From NCBI GenBank assembly GCA_946408355.1, contig CAMJRX010000004.1, positions 1 through 64,000 of the forward strand: a DNA stretch of 64,000 bases, read 5' to 3'. Shown piece by piece: positions 8,312 to 15,732 of this stretch; position 1 is the stretch's first letter, and each line of letters begins with the position of its first letter. This DNA comes from an uncultured Selenomonadales bacterium. GTDB lineage: Bacteria > Bacillota > Negativicutes > Selenomonadales > Selenomonadaceae. Position numbers and translations under genes: made by a program. The notes beneath the pieces were generated by a model, which searched no databases, had not been told where the DNA came from, and saw nothing but the letters and a program-made list of their open reading frames with translations.

Positions 8312-9194
8312 AGTCAAGCATTTGCTCCATATTGTCATGCAAATTACCAAGATAAAATTTCAAGTCATCGGCAGTTTCGGGATTGCGCAATGCAAATTCG
8401 ATATTCGCCTGCAAGAAACCTATTTTTGTTCCCACGTCGTAGCGGTGCCCTTTGAAAATATAAGCATACATTGCCTCGTTTTTGGCAAGGCGTTTAAGTC
8501 CGTCCGTCAACTGAATTTCGCCGCCCGCGCCCGGCTCTTGCGTCTCAAGATAAGAAAAAATTGTCGGTGTCAAAATATATCTACCCAAAATTGCAATGCG
8601 ACTAGGAGCCTCTTCACGCGCAGGTTTTTCGACTAAGTCTTTAACTTTATAAATGCCGTCCTCAACGTGTTTGCAATCGACAATGCCGTATTTGTGAACG
8701 ACTTCTTCTGAAACTTCTTGCACGCCCAAAATCGAAGTTTTATATTCGTTGAAGACTTCAACCATTTGCTGGAGAACGGGCTTGCGAGAAACGACGACAT
8801 CATCACCGAGCAAGACGGCAAAAGGTTCGTCACCGATAAAGTGGCTGGCAGTCAAAACAGCATGCCCTAAGCCGAGCGGTTGTTTTTGGCGGATAAAATG
8901 GATATTGGCAATGGCGGGAATTTCTTTAACCATTTGCAACATTTCTTCCTTATCCTTGCGCTCAAGCTCCCATTCCAATTCAACAGAGCGGTCGAAGTGG
9001 TCTTCAATCGAACGTTTATTGCGCCCCGTGACGATTATAATATCTTCAACGCCCGCTGCGGCTGCTTCCTCAACTATGTATTGAATCGTCGGTTTGTCGA
9101 CAATCGGCAACATTTCTTTAGGTTGAGATTTCGTAGCGGGCAAAAATCTCGTACCCAATCCTGCGGCAGGAATAACTGCTTTTCTAACTTTCAT
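8304..9194 (-). CDS. galU: UTP-glucose-1-phosphate uridylyltransferase
   Basis: A 296-residue nucleotidyltransferase. The N-terminal AAGLGTRFLPATKSQPKEML is the nucleotide-binding signature, LGDDVV is the metal-binding region, and VEKPAREEAPS follows mid-protein, all as in GalU. It makes UDP-glucose for envelope polysaccharides. It heads the run galU, dpaL, TAXI receptor, gltS. The coupling of a sugar-nucleotide gene with amino-acid genes by overlapping ends may be chance operon packing. A recR terminator separates it from the DNA-repair genes upstream. Confidence 0.93.
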   Translation of the reverse strand: MKVRKAVIPAAGLGTRFLPATKSQPKEMLPIVDKPTIQYIVEEAAAAGVEDIIIVTGRNKRSIEDHFDRSVELEWELERKDKEEMLQMVKEIPAIANIHFIRQKQPLGLGHAVLTASHFIGDEPFAVLLGDDVVVSRKPVLQQMVEVFNEYKTSILGVQEVSEEVVHKYGIVDCKHVEDGIYKVKDLVEKPAREEAPSRIAILGRYILTPTIFSYLETQEPGAGGEIQLTDGLKRLAKNEAMYAYIFKGHRYDVGTKIGFLQANIEFALRNPETADDLKFYLGNLHDNMEQMLDYD

Positions 9195-9253
9195 GACGAA
9201 TCACTCCACAATAAAAATTTTTTTTATCATACCAGATAAAGTTGATTCGTGCA

Positions 9254-9290
9254 AAAAAAAATCTGCCCAGATTGAGCAGATTTTTCTTAA
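9254..9290 (-). terminator. Terminator of the dnaX-ybaB-recR operon
   Basis: On the minus strand AATCTGCTC, a short loop, GGGCAGATT and a run of nine T follow the recR stop directly. The inverted repeat would also fold on the plus strand. Confidence 0.85.
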
Positions 9291-9886
9291 ATTGGTACTC
9301 TGTTTTCTATAGCCTTAGCGATTGTTAAACTATCTGTTCCGGCGAAGTCTGCACCTACCGCTAAACCGCGTGCAAGTTTCGTAACTTTGACGCCAACAGG
9401 ACTTAATAATCTTGAAATGAACAGCGACGTTGCATCACCCTCAACCGTCGGCTCAAAGGCGATTATAACTTCCTTAACTTTATCGTCACCAACGCGCTTT
9501 ATCAGCTCGCGCAATCGAATGTCATTTTGAGAGACGCCAGCCAACGGAGAAATTAATCCGCCCGTCACGTGATATTTACCGTCGAAAGTTCCAGCCCGTT
9601 CAATGGCGTCGAGGTCTTTGGCGTCTTTAACCACGCAAATAATTTTCCCGTTGCGTCTGTCGGAGGCGCAAATATCACAGATAACTTTATCGGCGTCAAT
9701 CGTGTTGAAACAAATTTCGCAAGCGTGCGTATCCAATTTTACGGAACGAATCGCCGCCGCTAAATTCTCCACGTCGTCGGCTTTCATTGCCGCAATATGA
9801 TAAGCAAGCCGAGCGGCAGTTTTAGTTCCGACGCCCGGCAATTTTGTAAGCGACTCAACCAAAGCCGCCATTGCTTTTGAACTCAT
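9287..9886 (-). CDS. recR: Recombination protein RecR
   Basis: A 199-residue RecR of normal length. It has the helix-hairpin-helix start LTKLPGVGTKTAARLAYH, the four-cysteine zinc finger (CEIC then CDIC, about residues 56-75) and the TOPRIM region beginning ICVVKDAKDLDAIE. RecR works with RecO and RecF to load RecA at gaps. It is third in the conserved Firmicutes series dnaX, ybaB, recR. Confidence 0.97.
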   Translation of the reverse strand: MSSKAMAALVESLTKLPGVGTKTAARLAYHIAAMKADDVENLAAAIRSVKLDTHACEICFNTIDADKVICDICASDRRNGKIICVVKDAKDLDAIERAGTFDGKYHVTGGLISPLAGVSQNDIRLRELIKRVGDDKVKEVIIAFEPTVEGDATSLFISRLLSPVGVKVTKLARGLAVGADFAGTDSLTIAKAIENRVPI

Positions 9887-9932
9887 AAATTATTTTATAA
9901 CTAACAGCTAATAGCTAGCAATTAACAACTAA

Positions 9933-10316
9933 CTACGCCTTACCTCCGCCTAAAAATTTGCCAATAAGGTCGTTCATATTGCCTAAATCACCCAAGTTAC
10001 CAAGACCGCCCAAAGCATTACCCGCGAATGCCGACATATTCGCCGAAATCTTTTTATCAATTTCAGCGTTTGCCGCATTAACCGCACTGACAACCAAATC
10101 TTCAATCGCGCTGACATCGCCGTCCTGCACGAGTTCGGGCGCAATTTTAATTTCCTTAACGATTTTTTCGCCGTCGACGGTTGCGCTAACCATGCCGCCG
10201 CCAACTTGCGCCGTTGCTGTCTCCTGCTTAAGACGCGCTTTATTTTCCTCGAAACTGCGTTGCAAAGCTTGTGCCTGCTTCATTATTGCACCCAAATCAA
10301 ATCCCTGTTGTGCCAT
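9933..10316 (-). CDS. YbaB/EbfC family nucleoid-associated protein
   Basis: A 127-residue protein with the YbaB pattern: an N-terminal helix with MKQAQALQ, the strand segment VGGGMVSATVDGE, then helices rich in Ala and Asn and a Gly-rich C-terminal tail. YbaB proteins form dimers that bind DNA without strong sequence preference. The position between dnaX and recR is the standard one. The gap of 12 bases to dnaX indicates one transcript. Confidence 0.93.
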   Translation of the reverse strand: MAQQGFDLGAIMKQAQALQRSFEENKARLKQETATAQVGGGMVSATVDGEKIVKEIKIAPELVQDGDVSAIEDLVVSAVNAANAEIDKKISANMSAFAGNALGGLGNLGDLGNMNDLIGKFLGGGKA

Positions 10317-10328
10317 TATAACCTCTCC

Positions 10329-11777
10329 TCAATCATTAATTTTCGCGGCGTCGGAAGCGTTAAGAATTTTTATTGCGCCCATTAGATTTGAGCGTTCAGG
10401 CTCGGACATATTTTTTAAAACCGCCGGCGGCAAATTGTTATCGACAACGACTGAAACTTTTATCGCTCGTCCAGCAACTTGCGCGGTCGTCTTTTCAATT
10501 TGCTGACCGTATTTATTAAATATACCTGCCATAGCCGACGACTTAAAGCCCAAAGTCAATTCATCGCCCGCAAAGTTCATAACAACTGCCTGGTCGATTA
10601 TGGTATCCAAGCCCTTATCTTTACCGCGTAATAAATTTATAACATCATAGAAAATTTTTTGCCCTGCGTCAAGATTTTCGCGCGGCGCAGAATTTTGCAC
10701 GGTCGGCATTGTTACGAAATTTTGAACGGGCGAAGCAAGTTTCATCAGCGTCATTTCTAAAATTATATCGGGAATGCCGGAACCGTACATTTCGCCCGTC
10801 GCCTCTCTTAGCGCGTCGATTATCTTGTCGAGTTCAGCAAAATTTTTTTCGTCCTTGTCGAGCATGTCGAATTCAATATCTCTTAGCCGCGTGATTAATG
10901 ATTCGGCGATAATATTTGCCGATAAGCCCGAACGAAAAGCCCGTGTTATCGCTTTGCCGACTGCCGCCCTGTCTTTAGCTTTGACTGCTGAAATTATTTC
11001 GTCGAGACTTTCGTCGGAGATTAAGCCCAAAGTTTCGTTGACATTTTCCAAAGTAATTTCGTTATCTGCCATAGCGTAGCACTGGTCAAGATAAGTTAAA
11101 GCGTCGCGCATGGAGCCTTCCGCCAGCCGAGCAATTTTTTTAGCGGCGTCTTCTTGCAATGTCACGTTTAAACGTCCCGCCAACTTTAGCAGATACGGCG
11201 CGATTGTCGCTTGCGGGATTAGCCGAAAGTTTAAAACTTGACAGCGCGAGCGAATTGTCATTGGGACTTTGTTTATTTCCGTCGTCGCCAAAAAAAATGC
11301 CACATTCGGCGGCGGTTCCTCGATTAGTTTCAAAATAGAATTGACTGCCTCGAATGACAGCATGTGAACTTCGTCGATTATGAACGTCTTGACGCGGGCG
11401 CGAAGTGGCGCAAGATAAGCCGTCGATAAAAGGCGTGTCACGTCCTCGACGGAACGATTTGACGCGGCGTCGAATTCCACATTATCGGGCGACGAATCAA
11501 AATTGCGGCAAGCATCGCATTTGTTGCAAGGGATTTCTTTTTTTTCAAGCGGGCGTCCGGAGCTTTGCGCGTCGTGAACTCGTTCGCAATTCATAGCTTT
11601 AGCCAAAAGCCGCGCAGTAGAAGTTTTGCCCGTGCCGCGCGTGCCAACCAGTAAATAAGCGTGTGAAAGTCTGTTGCTTGAAATTGCCCGCGCCAATGCG
11701 TTTGATATATGCTCTTGCCCGATTAAGTGCGATAATGTTTTCGGGCGTCCACGTGTATAAAGTGCCTCATATGCCAT
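10329..11777 (-). CDS. dnaX: DNA polymerase III subunit gamma/tau
   Basis: A 482-residue DnaX. It has Walker A GTRGTGKTS (about residue 46), the zinc-binding CNKCDACR segment, Walker B IIDEVHML and the sensor motif FFLATTEINKVP. Start set at ATG 11777, preceded by GAGGGGG; the open frame runs on to 11930 but that part overlaps the SRP RNA gene and is not coding. The C-terminal tau region is short compared with Enterobacteria, as is common in Firmicutes. The protein is the clamp-loader ATPase of the replisome. Confidence 0.95.
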   Translation of the reverse strand: MAYEALYTRGRPKTLSHLIGQEHISNALARAISSNRLSHAYLLVGTRGTGKTSTARLLAKAMNCERVHDAQSSGRPLEKKEIPCNKCDACRNFDSSPDNVEFDAASNRSVEDVTRLLSTAYLAPLRARVKTFIIDEVHMLSFEAVNSILKLIEEPPPNVAFFLATTEINKVPMTIRSRCQVLNFRLIPQATIAPYLLKLAGRLNVTLQEDAAKKIARLAEGSMRDALTYLDQCYAMADNEITLENVNETLGLISDESLDEIISAVKAKDRAAVGKAITRAFRSGLSANIIAESLITRLRDIEFDMLDKDEKNFAELDKIIDALREATGEMYGSGIPDIILEMTLMKLASPVQNFVTMPTVQNSAPRENLDAGQKIFYDVINLLRGKDKGLDTIIDQAVVMNFAGDELTLGFKSSAMAGIFNKYGQQIEKTTAQVAGRAIKVSVVVDNNLPPAVLKNMSEPERSNLMGAIKILNASDAAKIND

Positions 11778-11818
11778 AAAGATTTTTCCCCCTCGCAACA
11801 AAAAAATTTCAACTGCCA

Positions 11819-11931
11819 ATGCAGAGACCTGACCCAAATCCGAAGCTGCGCTACAATAACCTCGCGTTGCTGCGTATGCCCTGGCGCGATTGTCAGTACA
11901 GTTTGTGTTCGGCGAATCAAGTCTCTGCATT
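11819..11931 (-). ncRNA. ffs: Signal recognition particle RNA (small bacterial type)
   Basis: A roughly 113-nt hairpin whose ends AATGCAGAGAC and GTCTCTGCATT pair perfectly over 11 bases. It lies between tRNA-Ser and dnaX, the place of scr in Bacillus. The 3' arm resembles E. coli 4.5S RNA and the apex shows the expected symmetric-loop strands CAGG and AGCA. Between them is GC-AUAC-GC in place of the usual three base pairs with a GGAA loop. The call rests on synteny, fold and these motifs; the apical loop is unusual. Confidence 0.8.
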
Positions 11932-11955
11932 AACAGCTGAAACTTTCAAACGTTA

Positions 11956-12047
11956 TGGCGGAGAGTGAGGGATTTGAACCCTCGGTACGCTATCAACGTA
12001 ACACACGATTTCCAGTCGTGCTCCTTAAGCCACTCGGACAACTCTCC
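11956..12047 (-). tRNA. tRNA-Ser (anticodon GGA)
   Basis: A 92-nt tRNA with acceptor arms GGAGAGT and ACTCTCC, an anticodon stem CACGA/TCGTG enclosing CTGGAAA (anticodon GGA), a long variable arm typical of serine tRNAs, and a T arm GAGGGTTCAAATCCCTC. The 3' CCA is encoded. It is the first element of the tRNA-Ser, SRP RNA, dnaX series. Confidence 0.97.
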
Positions 12048-12096
12048 GCAGTAATGCGCAGTTTACCATTCAATCCTTTTGGTGTCAAGAAAATTT

Positions 12097-12723
12097 TTAA
12101 TCTTTGACGGCGGGCGGGATAAAGATTTTATTAATTGGCACCTCGTTTAATTGGAGGTCTCCGTCCTCGTCGCTCAAATGCCCGCGTGAACGACCGATTA
12201 TCAATTCGTTGTGCTCCCGCGCCCATTCCAATATCGTCCGGTAAAAATTATAGCGCAAGTCTTTGCTCGACAAACTTTTTAATTCAATCGGCTCGCATGA
12301 AGTATCTTTATCAAGCGGTGCCCACGTGTCATCTAAGTCGACGCGCTCCACAACTTGCACAGTCTCATTAACTAAATCAAATTTAAGATAATCTGCGCGA
12401 CCAGCAAGCCTGTCATAACCTTTAAGCGAAAGTCTTTTCCAACGCCGTTTCTGAATCACGTCTTCAATCTGAACATTGTCGTAAATACAAATCGTCGGAA
12501 CCATAAGCGTATTTAAATCAAGTGTGCCGTCATCTTTGACGCGATAGCCCGCTTGACTATGATTGAACCAATAATTTCCGCGTGGCGTCGACTGCACCCA
12601 CATATAAATTTCCGTCGGGACTTCGGTTATAACTTCGCCGTCATCTTCGTATGCTAAAGCTGGACTCGTTGAAAAAATTATTATCGACGACATAATCCCC
12701 GCGAAAAATTTTTTTAGTTTCAT
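12097..12723 (-). CDS. Secreted protein of unknown function
   Basis: A 208-residue protein with a clear signal peptide (basic start, hydrophobic stretch, ALA-YED cleavage region near residue 25). The mature part is acidic, rich in Trp, Tyr and Arg, and has no cysteine. I recognise no family. The repeated mention of hydrophobic and charged residues in short alternation suggests a beta-rich periplasmic domain. The gene stands alone between tRNA-Ser and the YbaK-like gene on the same strand, with only 34 bases to the latter's stop. Confidence 0.65.
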   Translation of the reverse strand: MKLKKFFAGIMSSIIIFSTSPALAYEDDGEVITEVPTEIYMWVQSTPRGNYWFNHSQAGYRVKDDGTLDLNTLMVPTICIYDNVQIEDVIQKRRWKRLSLKGYDRLAGRADYLKFDLVNETVQVVERVDLDDTWAPLDKDTSCEPIELKSLSSKDLRYNFYRTILEWAREHNELIIGRSRGHLSDEDGDLQLNEVPINKIFIPPAVKD

Positions 12724-12757
12724 GCTTAGTCATCCTTTCACGAAGATTATATCGAAT

Positions 12758-13225
12758 TTATTTGAGCTTTGCAACGTCAACCCAGCCCGCGCTTTTTACG
12801 TAGCGTTCAATTTCGTCGAGCTTGAAACGTGCACAACTTTTATCATTGCCGGCGGCGGGATAAATTACATCGAATCTTTTCAACGAGGCGTCAAGGTAAA
12901 TCGGAATTCCCTTATTTACGGCGAACGGACAAACTCCTCCGACTGTGTGCCCAATTAAATTTTCTACCTCTTCGACGGGAATCATATGTGGACGGCAGGA
13001 AAATTGCGCCTTAAATTTTTTGTTGTCAATCTTCATGTCGCCCGACATCAGAATCAACACGGGCTTTTTATCAACGAATACCGAAATTGTTTTTGCAATC
13101 CTGCCGACTTCGCAATTAAGAGCCTGCGCGGCAAGTTCACTCGTCGCTGTCGATTGCTCAAATTCTATCACTCGTTCCGGCTCGCCAATTTCCGCAAAAT
13201 ATTTTTTAACCTTTTCAATAGCCAA
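12758..13225 (-). CDS. YbaK/EbsC family aminoacyl-tRNA deacylase
   Basis: A 155-residue single-domain protein of the YbaK/ProX editing fold. The segments IAKTISVFVDKKPVLILMSG, with the conserved lysine, and GHTVGGVCPFAV near residue 95 are characteristic. These proteins hydrolyse mischarged tRNAs, commonly Cys-tRNA(Pro) or Ala-tRNA(Pro). Which tRNA is edited here cannot be read from the sequence. TTTGAGG-type and GGAGGAAAA sequences precede the ATG. Confidence 0.87.
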   Translation of the reverse strand: MAIEKVKKYFAEIGEPERVIEFEQSTATSELAAQALNCEVGRIAKTISVFVDKKPVLILMSGDMKIDNKKFKAQFSCRPHMIPVEEVENLIGHTVGGVCPFAVNKGIPIYLDASLKRFDVIYPAAGNDKSCARFKLDEIERYVKSAGWVDVAKLK

Positions 13226-13407
13226 AATTTTTTCCTCCTGTTAATTAAACTTCGCGCCCATTATAGCAGAAAAAATATTTTTGTCCGCCAAAAAATTATT
13301 GCGGCAATTATTTATCTATGCTACACTGCAAACGCAATCAATCGAAAGGAGTTTGCCAACTGTAGTATAAAACATTGACATTTATCGACAAAGTAGGACA
13401 AAGAAAT

Positions 13408-14559
13408 ATGTTGAAAGCTTACAAAACGGAAATCTTACCCAACCCAAAACAGGCTTTGAAAATTCGTCAAACACTTGGGACTTGCCGCTATTTGTATAAT
13501 CTTTATCTGGCAAGCAACTTTGAAGTCTATGAGACATTAGGTAGCGGATTTTTCCTAACAGCTTACACTTTCGACAAATATGTTAATCACGTCGTCAAGA
13601 AAGAATTGTCGTGGATAGATGACTGCGGTGCTAAGGCAAGAAAGCAAGCTTTGTGCAATGCTGAACGAGCTTTTAAAAATTTTATGCAAGGCAAAGCTTT
13701 TCGTCCGAAGTTCAAAAAGAAACGTCAACAGAAAGTCAAAGCTTACTTCCCAAAAAATACCAAAGGTGACTGGACAATTTGGCGGCACAAGGTACAAATT
13801 CCCACGATTGGAATTGTTCAGTTGAAAGAAAAAGGCTACTTGCCGACGAAAGCAAAAGTCCGTAGCGGCACAGTCTCTTACAAAGCCGGTCGCTATTATG
13901 TGTCGGTACTCGTCGAATTATCGGAAATTAAATGCGAACAGCCGCAAGGCGAAGGAATTGGCATTGATTTAGGTATCAAGGAATTAGCGGTGATGTCAGA
14001 CGGCGTGATTAAACCGAATGTCAACAAAACACCGCGAGTAAAGAAGTTAGATAAGAAACTTAGACGCGAGCAGAGGCGTTTGAGCAAAAAATATGAAATG
14101 AAAAAGAAACGAGGTGAAAAAACTGCTACTTACTCTGCAAACATAGAACGCCAAGTTGTCAAGATACAAAGACTTTATCAAACCTTGACGAATATTCGCG
14201 TAGACTACGAGAATAAAATCATTGCGGCGATTGTGAGACGAAAACCAAGTTTCATAGTGCTGGAGGATTTAAACGTACGGGGAATGATGAAGAATCGGCA
14301 TTTATCAAGGGCGATAGCGCAACAGCGATTTTCCTACTTCCGAACTAAATTGACGATAAAAGCAAAAGAGTTAGGAATCGAAGTGAGACTAGTGGACAGA
14401 TTTTATCCGAGTTCCAAAAAATGTTCGCAGTGCGGAAGAATCAAGCGCGATTTAAAATTGCGCGACAGAATTTATTGCTGTGAATGTGGATTGGAAGTGG
14501 ATAGAGACTTAAACGCGGCAATCAACTTGAGAAATGCGCCGGAATATAAATTGGCGTGA
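13408..14559 (+). mobile_element. tnpB: TnpB (IS200/IS605 OrfB) RNA-guided nuclease, apparently intact
   Basis: A 383-residue TnpB. All three RuvC acidic residues are in place: GIDLG (Asp near 186), VLEDLNV (Glu near 285) and DRDLNAAINL (Asp near 367). The zinc ribbon CSQCG...CCECG precedes the last Asp. An N-terminal MLKAYKTEILPN segment is typical, and ATG 13408 with AGGA upstream was taken as start. No tnpA lies beside it, so the copy would need a transposase in trans. TnpB proteins cut DNA under guidance of an RNA made from the 3' end of the element, which here is 14560-14680. It is inserted between the ybaK-like gene's promoter region and a Cys-rich protein gene. Confidence 0.9.
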
Positions 14560-14680
14560 GCTGACTACCGGTGGCTAGCCGGAAAGTGACGACTGTGGAG
14601 TGTTAAGCAAACGTCGCTAGCTTAGGCGAAGACGGACACTTTGAAGCAGTAAGACAAAACCGCGAGGTTTGTCCAATTCA
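14560..14680 (+). ncRNA. Probable omega (reRNA) guide RNA region and right end of the TnpB element
   Basis: The stretch after the tnpB stop is rich in short inverted repeats, including ACCGGTGGCTAGCCGG and a final hairpin GACAAAACC-GCGA-GGTTTGTC (14653-14674). GAAGCAGTAA just before that hairpin is typical of IS605-type right ends. In studied TnpB elements the guide scaffold lies here and the guide is the flanking DNA immediately past the end, here probably from about 14675. The exact end is inferred. Confidence 0.5.
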
Positions 14681-14744
14681 TCTTGACATGGACACAAAGG
14701 ACGCTTGTCTATGAGTGACTATGTTTTTAGTAGCAGCCTTAACT

Positions 14745-15239
14745 ATGGGAATTCTCGATAAAGTTAAAAGTCTCTTGCCTAAACGTAAAGAACCTGAATT
14801 GAAAAACAACGTCCCGAAGGAAAAAGAAAATATTCGCAAGACGTTTGGCAAATATTGCAACGCCAATCACGGCACAACAGATAACAAACTTTGCGCCAAA
14901 TGTACCGCCGTCCTGTCGACTGTCATGATTAAAATTAGCCGTTGTCCTTATGGCATTGGCAAGCCGATTTGCGAACAGTGCGAGACGCCTTGTTTCGGCG
15001 AACGCTTTACCAATGATTTCTTGGAGATTATGAAAGGCGGACAAAAGAAAATGCTCTTAAGTCACCCGCTTATGACTGTTAAACACAAATTAGCGGGCTT
15101 GGGCGCGGAGTACGCCAAAATGCAACGCGATAAAAAATCTACCGAAAAACAAAAAGAAGACGCCGATAAACTTAAAGCTAAATTCGCCAACGCAACCCGC
15201 TCCCCTAAAAAGGCTAAGAAAAAAAAGAAGAAAAAATAA
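14745..15239 (+). CDS. Nitrous-oxide-stimulated promoter family protein (Cys-rich)
   Basis: A 164-residue protein with conserved Cys and His: FGKYCNANHGT, CAKC, CPYG and CEQC...CF. The pattern, together with RKMLLSHPLMTVKHKLAG-like sequence after it, matches the small NO_signal family. The family name comes from promoter studies; no biochemical role is established, though metal binding is likely. The tail is an unusual lysine run (KKAKKKKKKK). The start is uncertain: in-frame candidates lie at 14715, 14721 and 14745 and none has a good ribosome site, perhaps because the TnpB element landed just upstream. Confidence 0.65.
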   Translation: MGILDKVKSLLPKRKEPELKNNVPKEKENIRKTFGKYCNANHGTTDNKLCAKCTAVLSTVMIKISRCPYGIGKPICEQCETPCFGERFTNDFLEIMKGGQKKMLLSHPLMTVKHKLAGLGAEYAKMQRDKKSTEKQKEDADKLKAKFANATRSPKKAKKKKKKK

Positions 15240-15280
15240 CCGCACCAAAAGACTTTTAAGAAACTTTTAACTTTCCACAC

Positions 15281-15309
15281 TTGACAAAAATCTTTTCCTG
15301 CTGTATTCT
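15281..15309 (+). promoter_or_regulatory. Strong sigma-A promoter for the structured leader RNA
   Basis: TTGACA (15281-15286), a 17-base spacer, and TATTCT (15304-15309). Transcription would start near 15316, eleven bases before the first paired base of the RNA. Confidence 0.8.
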
Positions 15310-15326
15310 GCGCGCGACAAGTCAAA

Positions 15327-15553
15327 GCGTTTGGTGGACGCGGGCTAGTCGAAGTAAAGGGGAATCTTCATCGGAGGTTGGGGAACCAAAGATGTAAGAT
15401 TAGGGCTGTGGCGTTTGGGTTTAGTGAATCGTGTAGGGTTCGCAAATCTAACGCTGTTTTAGTTTTTTGGGATTCTTCTAAAAGGGGTTCGATTACAAAT
15501 CCTACCCGTTCGTTAGCGGGAAAGTTAAGCCTATGGAGCGTTACACCAAACGC
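15327..15553 (+). ncRNA. Multi-helix structured RNA ahead of the adhesin gene, identity unknown
   Basis: GCGTTTGGTG (15327-15336) pairs perfectly with CACCAAACGC (15544-15553) to close a 227-nt domain; the stem continues with ACGC/GCGT and GGCT/AGCC. Inside are hairpins at about 15351-15369 (GAAG/CTTC), 15369-15394 (CATC/GATG with GGTT-GGGG-AACC), 15411-15454 (GCGTT/AACGC, GTGAA/TTCGC), 15457-15483 (TTTTAG/CTAAAA) and 15505-15520 (CCCG/CGGG). Loop bases GTAGG (15433-15437) could pair with CCTAC (15501-15505) as a pseudoknot. It has its own promoter. Bits such as GGGGAACC recall the c-di-AMP (ydaO) riboswitch, but the whole does not fit that consensus well. Confidence 0.65.
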
Positions 15554-15732
15554 GAGTAGCCAAAGGCAAAAGCGGGCGCGTTGAAATAGGAATGAGACAT
15601 AAAAGTTATCAGCTTTTTGTAAGTTCTCAATAACGGTTTGATTCTTGGAGCTTGCTAATCGACAGCAAGCAGGTATTAATTCTTGATTGAGTCGCGATAA
15701 AAATTGCGACTGAAGAAGGGAGTACTTTATAA
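15554..15732 (+). promoter_or_regulatory. Leader between structured RNA and adhesin start, with two hairpins
   Basis: This stretch has no open frame of note. It holds two simple hairpins, GCTTGCT/AGCAAGC (15650-15670) and AGTCGC/GCGACT (15690-15711); neither is followed by a T-run. AGAAGGGAG then precedes the ATG at 15733. They could stabilise the mRNA end or take part in switching with the upstream RNA. Confidence 0.45.

Noticed and set aside
11780-11930. N-terminal extension of DnaX by 51 codons
   Set aside because: The extension lies over the SRP RNA gene, and the ATG at 11777 has a strong ribosome site and the family N-terminus.
15327-15553. tmRNA, RNase P, T-box or cobalamin identity for the structured RNA
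   Set aside because: GGGGTTCGATT looked like a tRNA T-loop, but its stem has no partner. The RNase P, T-box and B12 boxes are absent.
15327-15553. Firm assignment as a c-di-AMP (ydaO) riboswitch
   Set aside because: GGGGAACC, a GAATC segment and a GTTAAGCC segment fit loosely, but the order and helices of the whole do not match the consensus I know. Kept as unknown.
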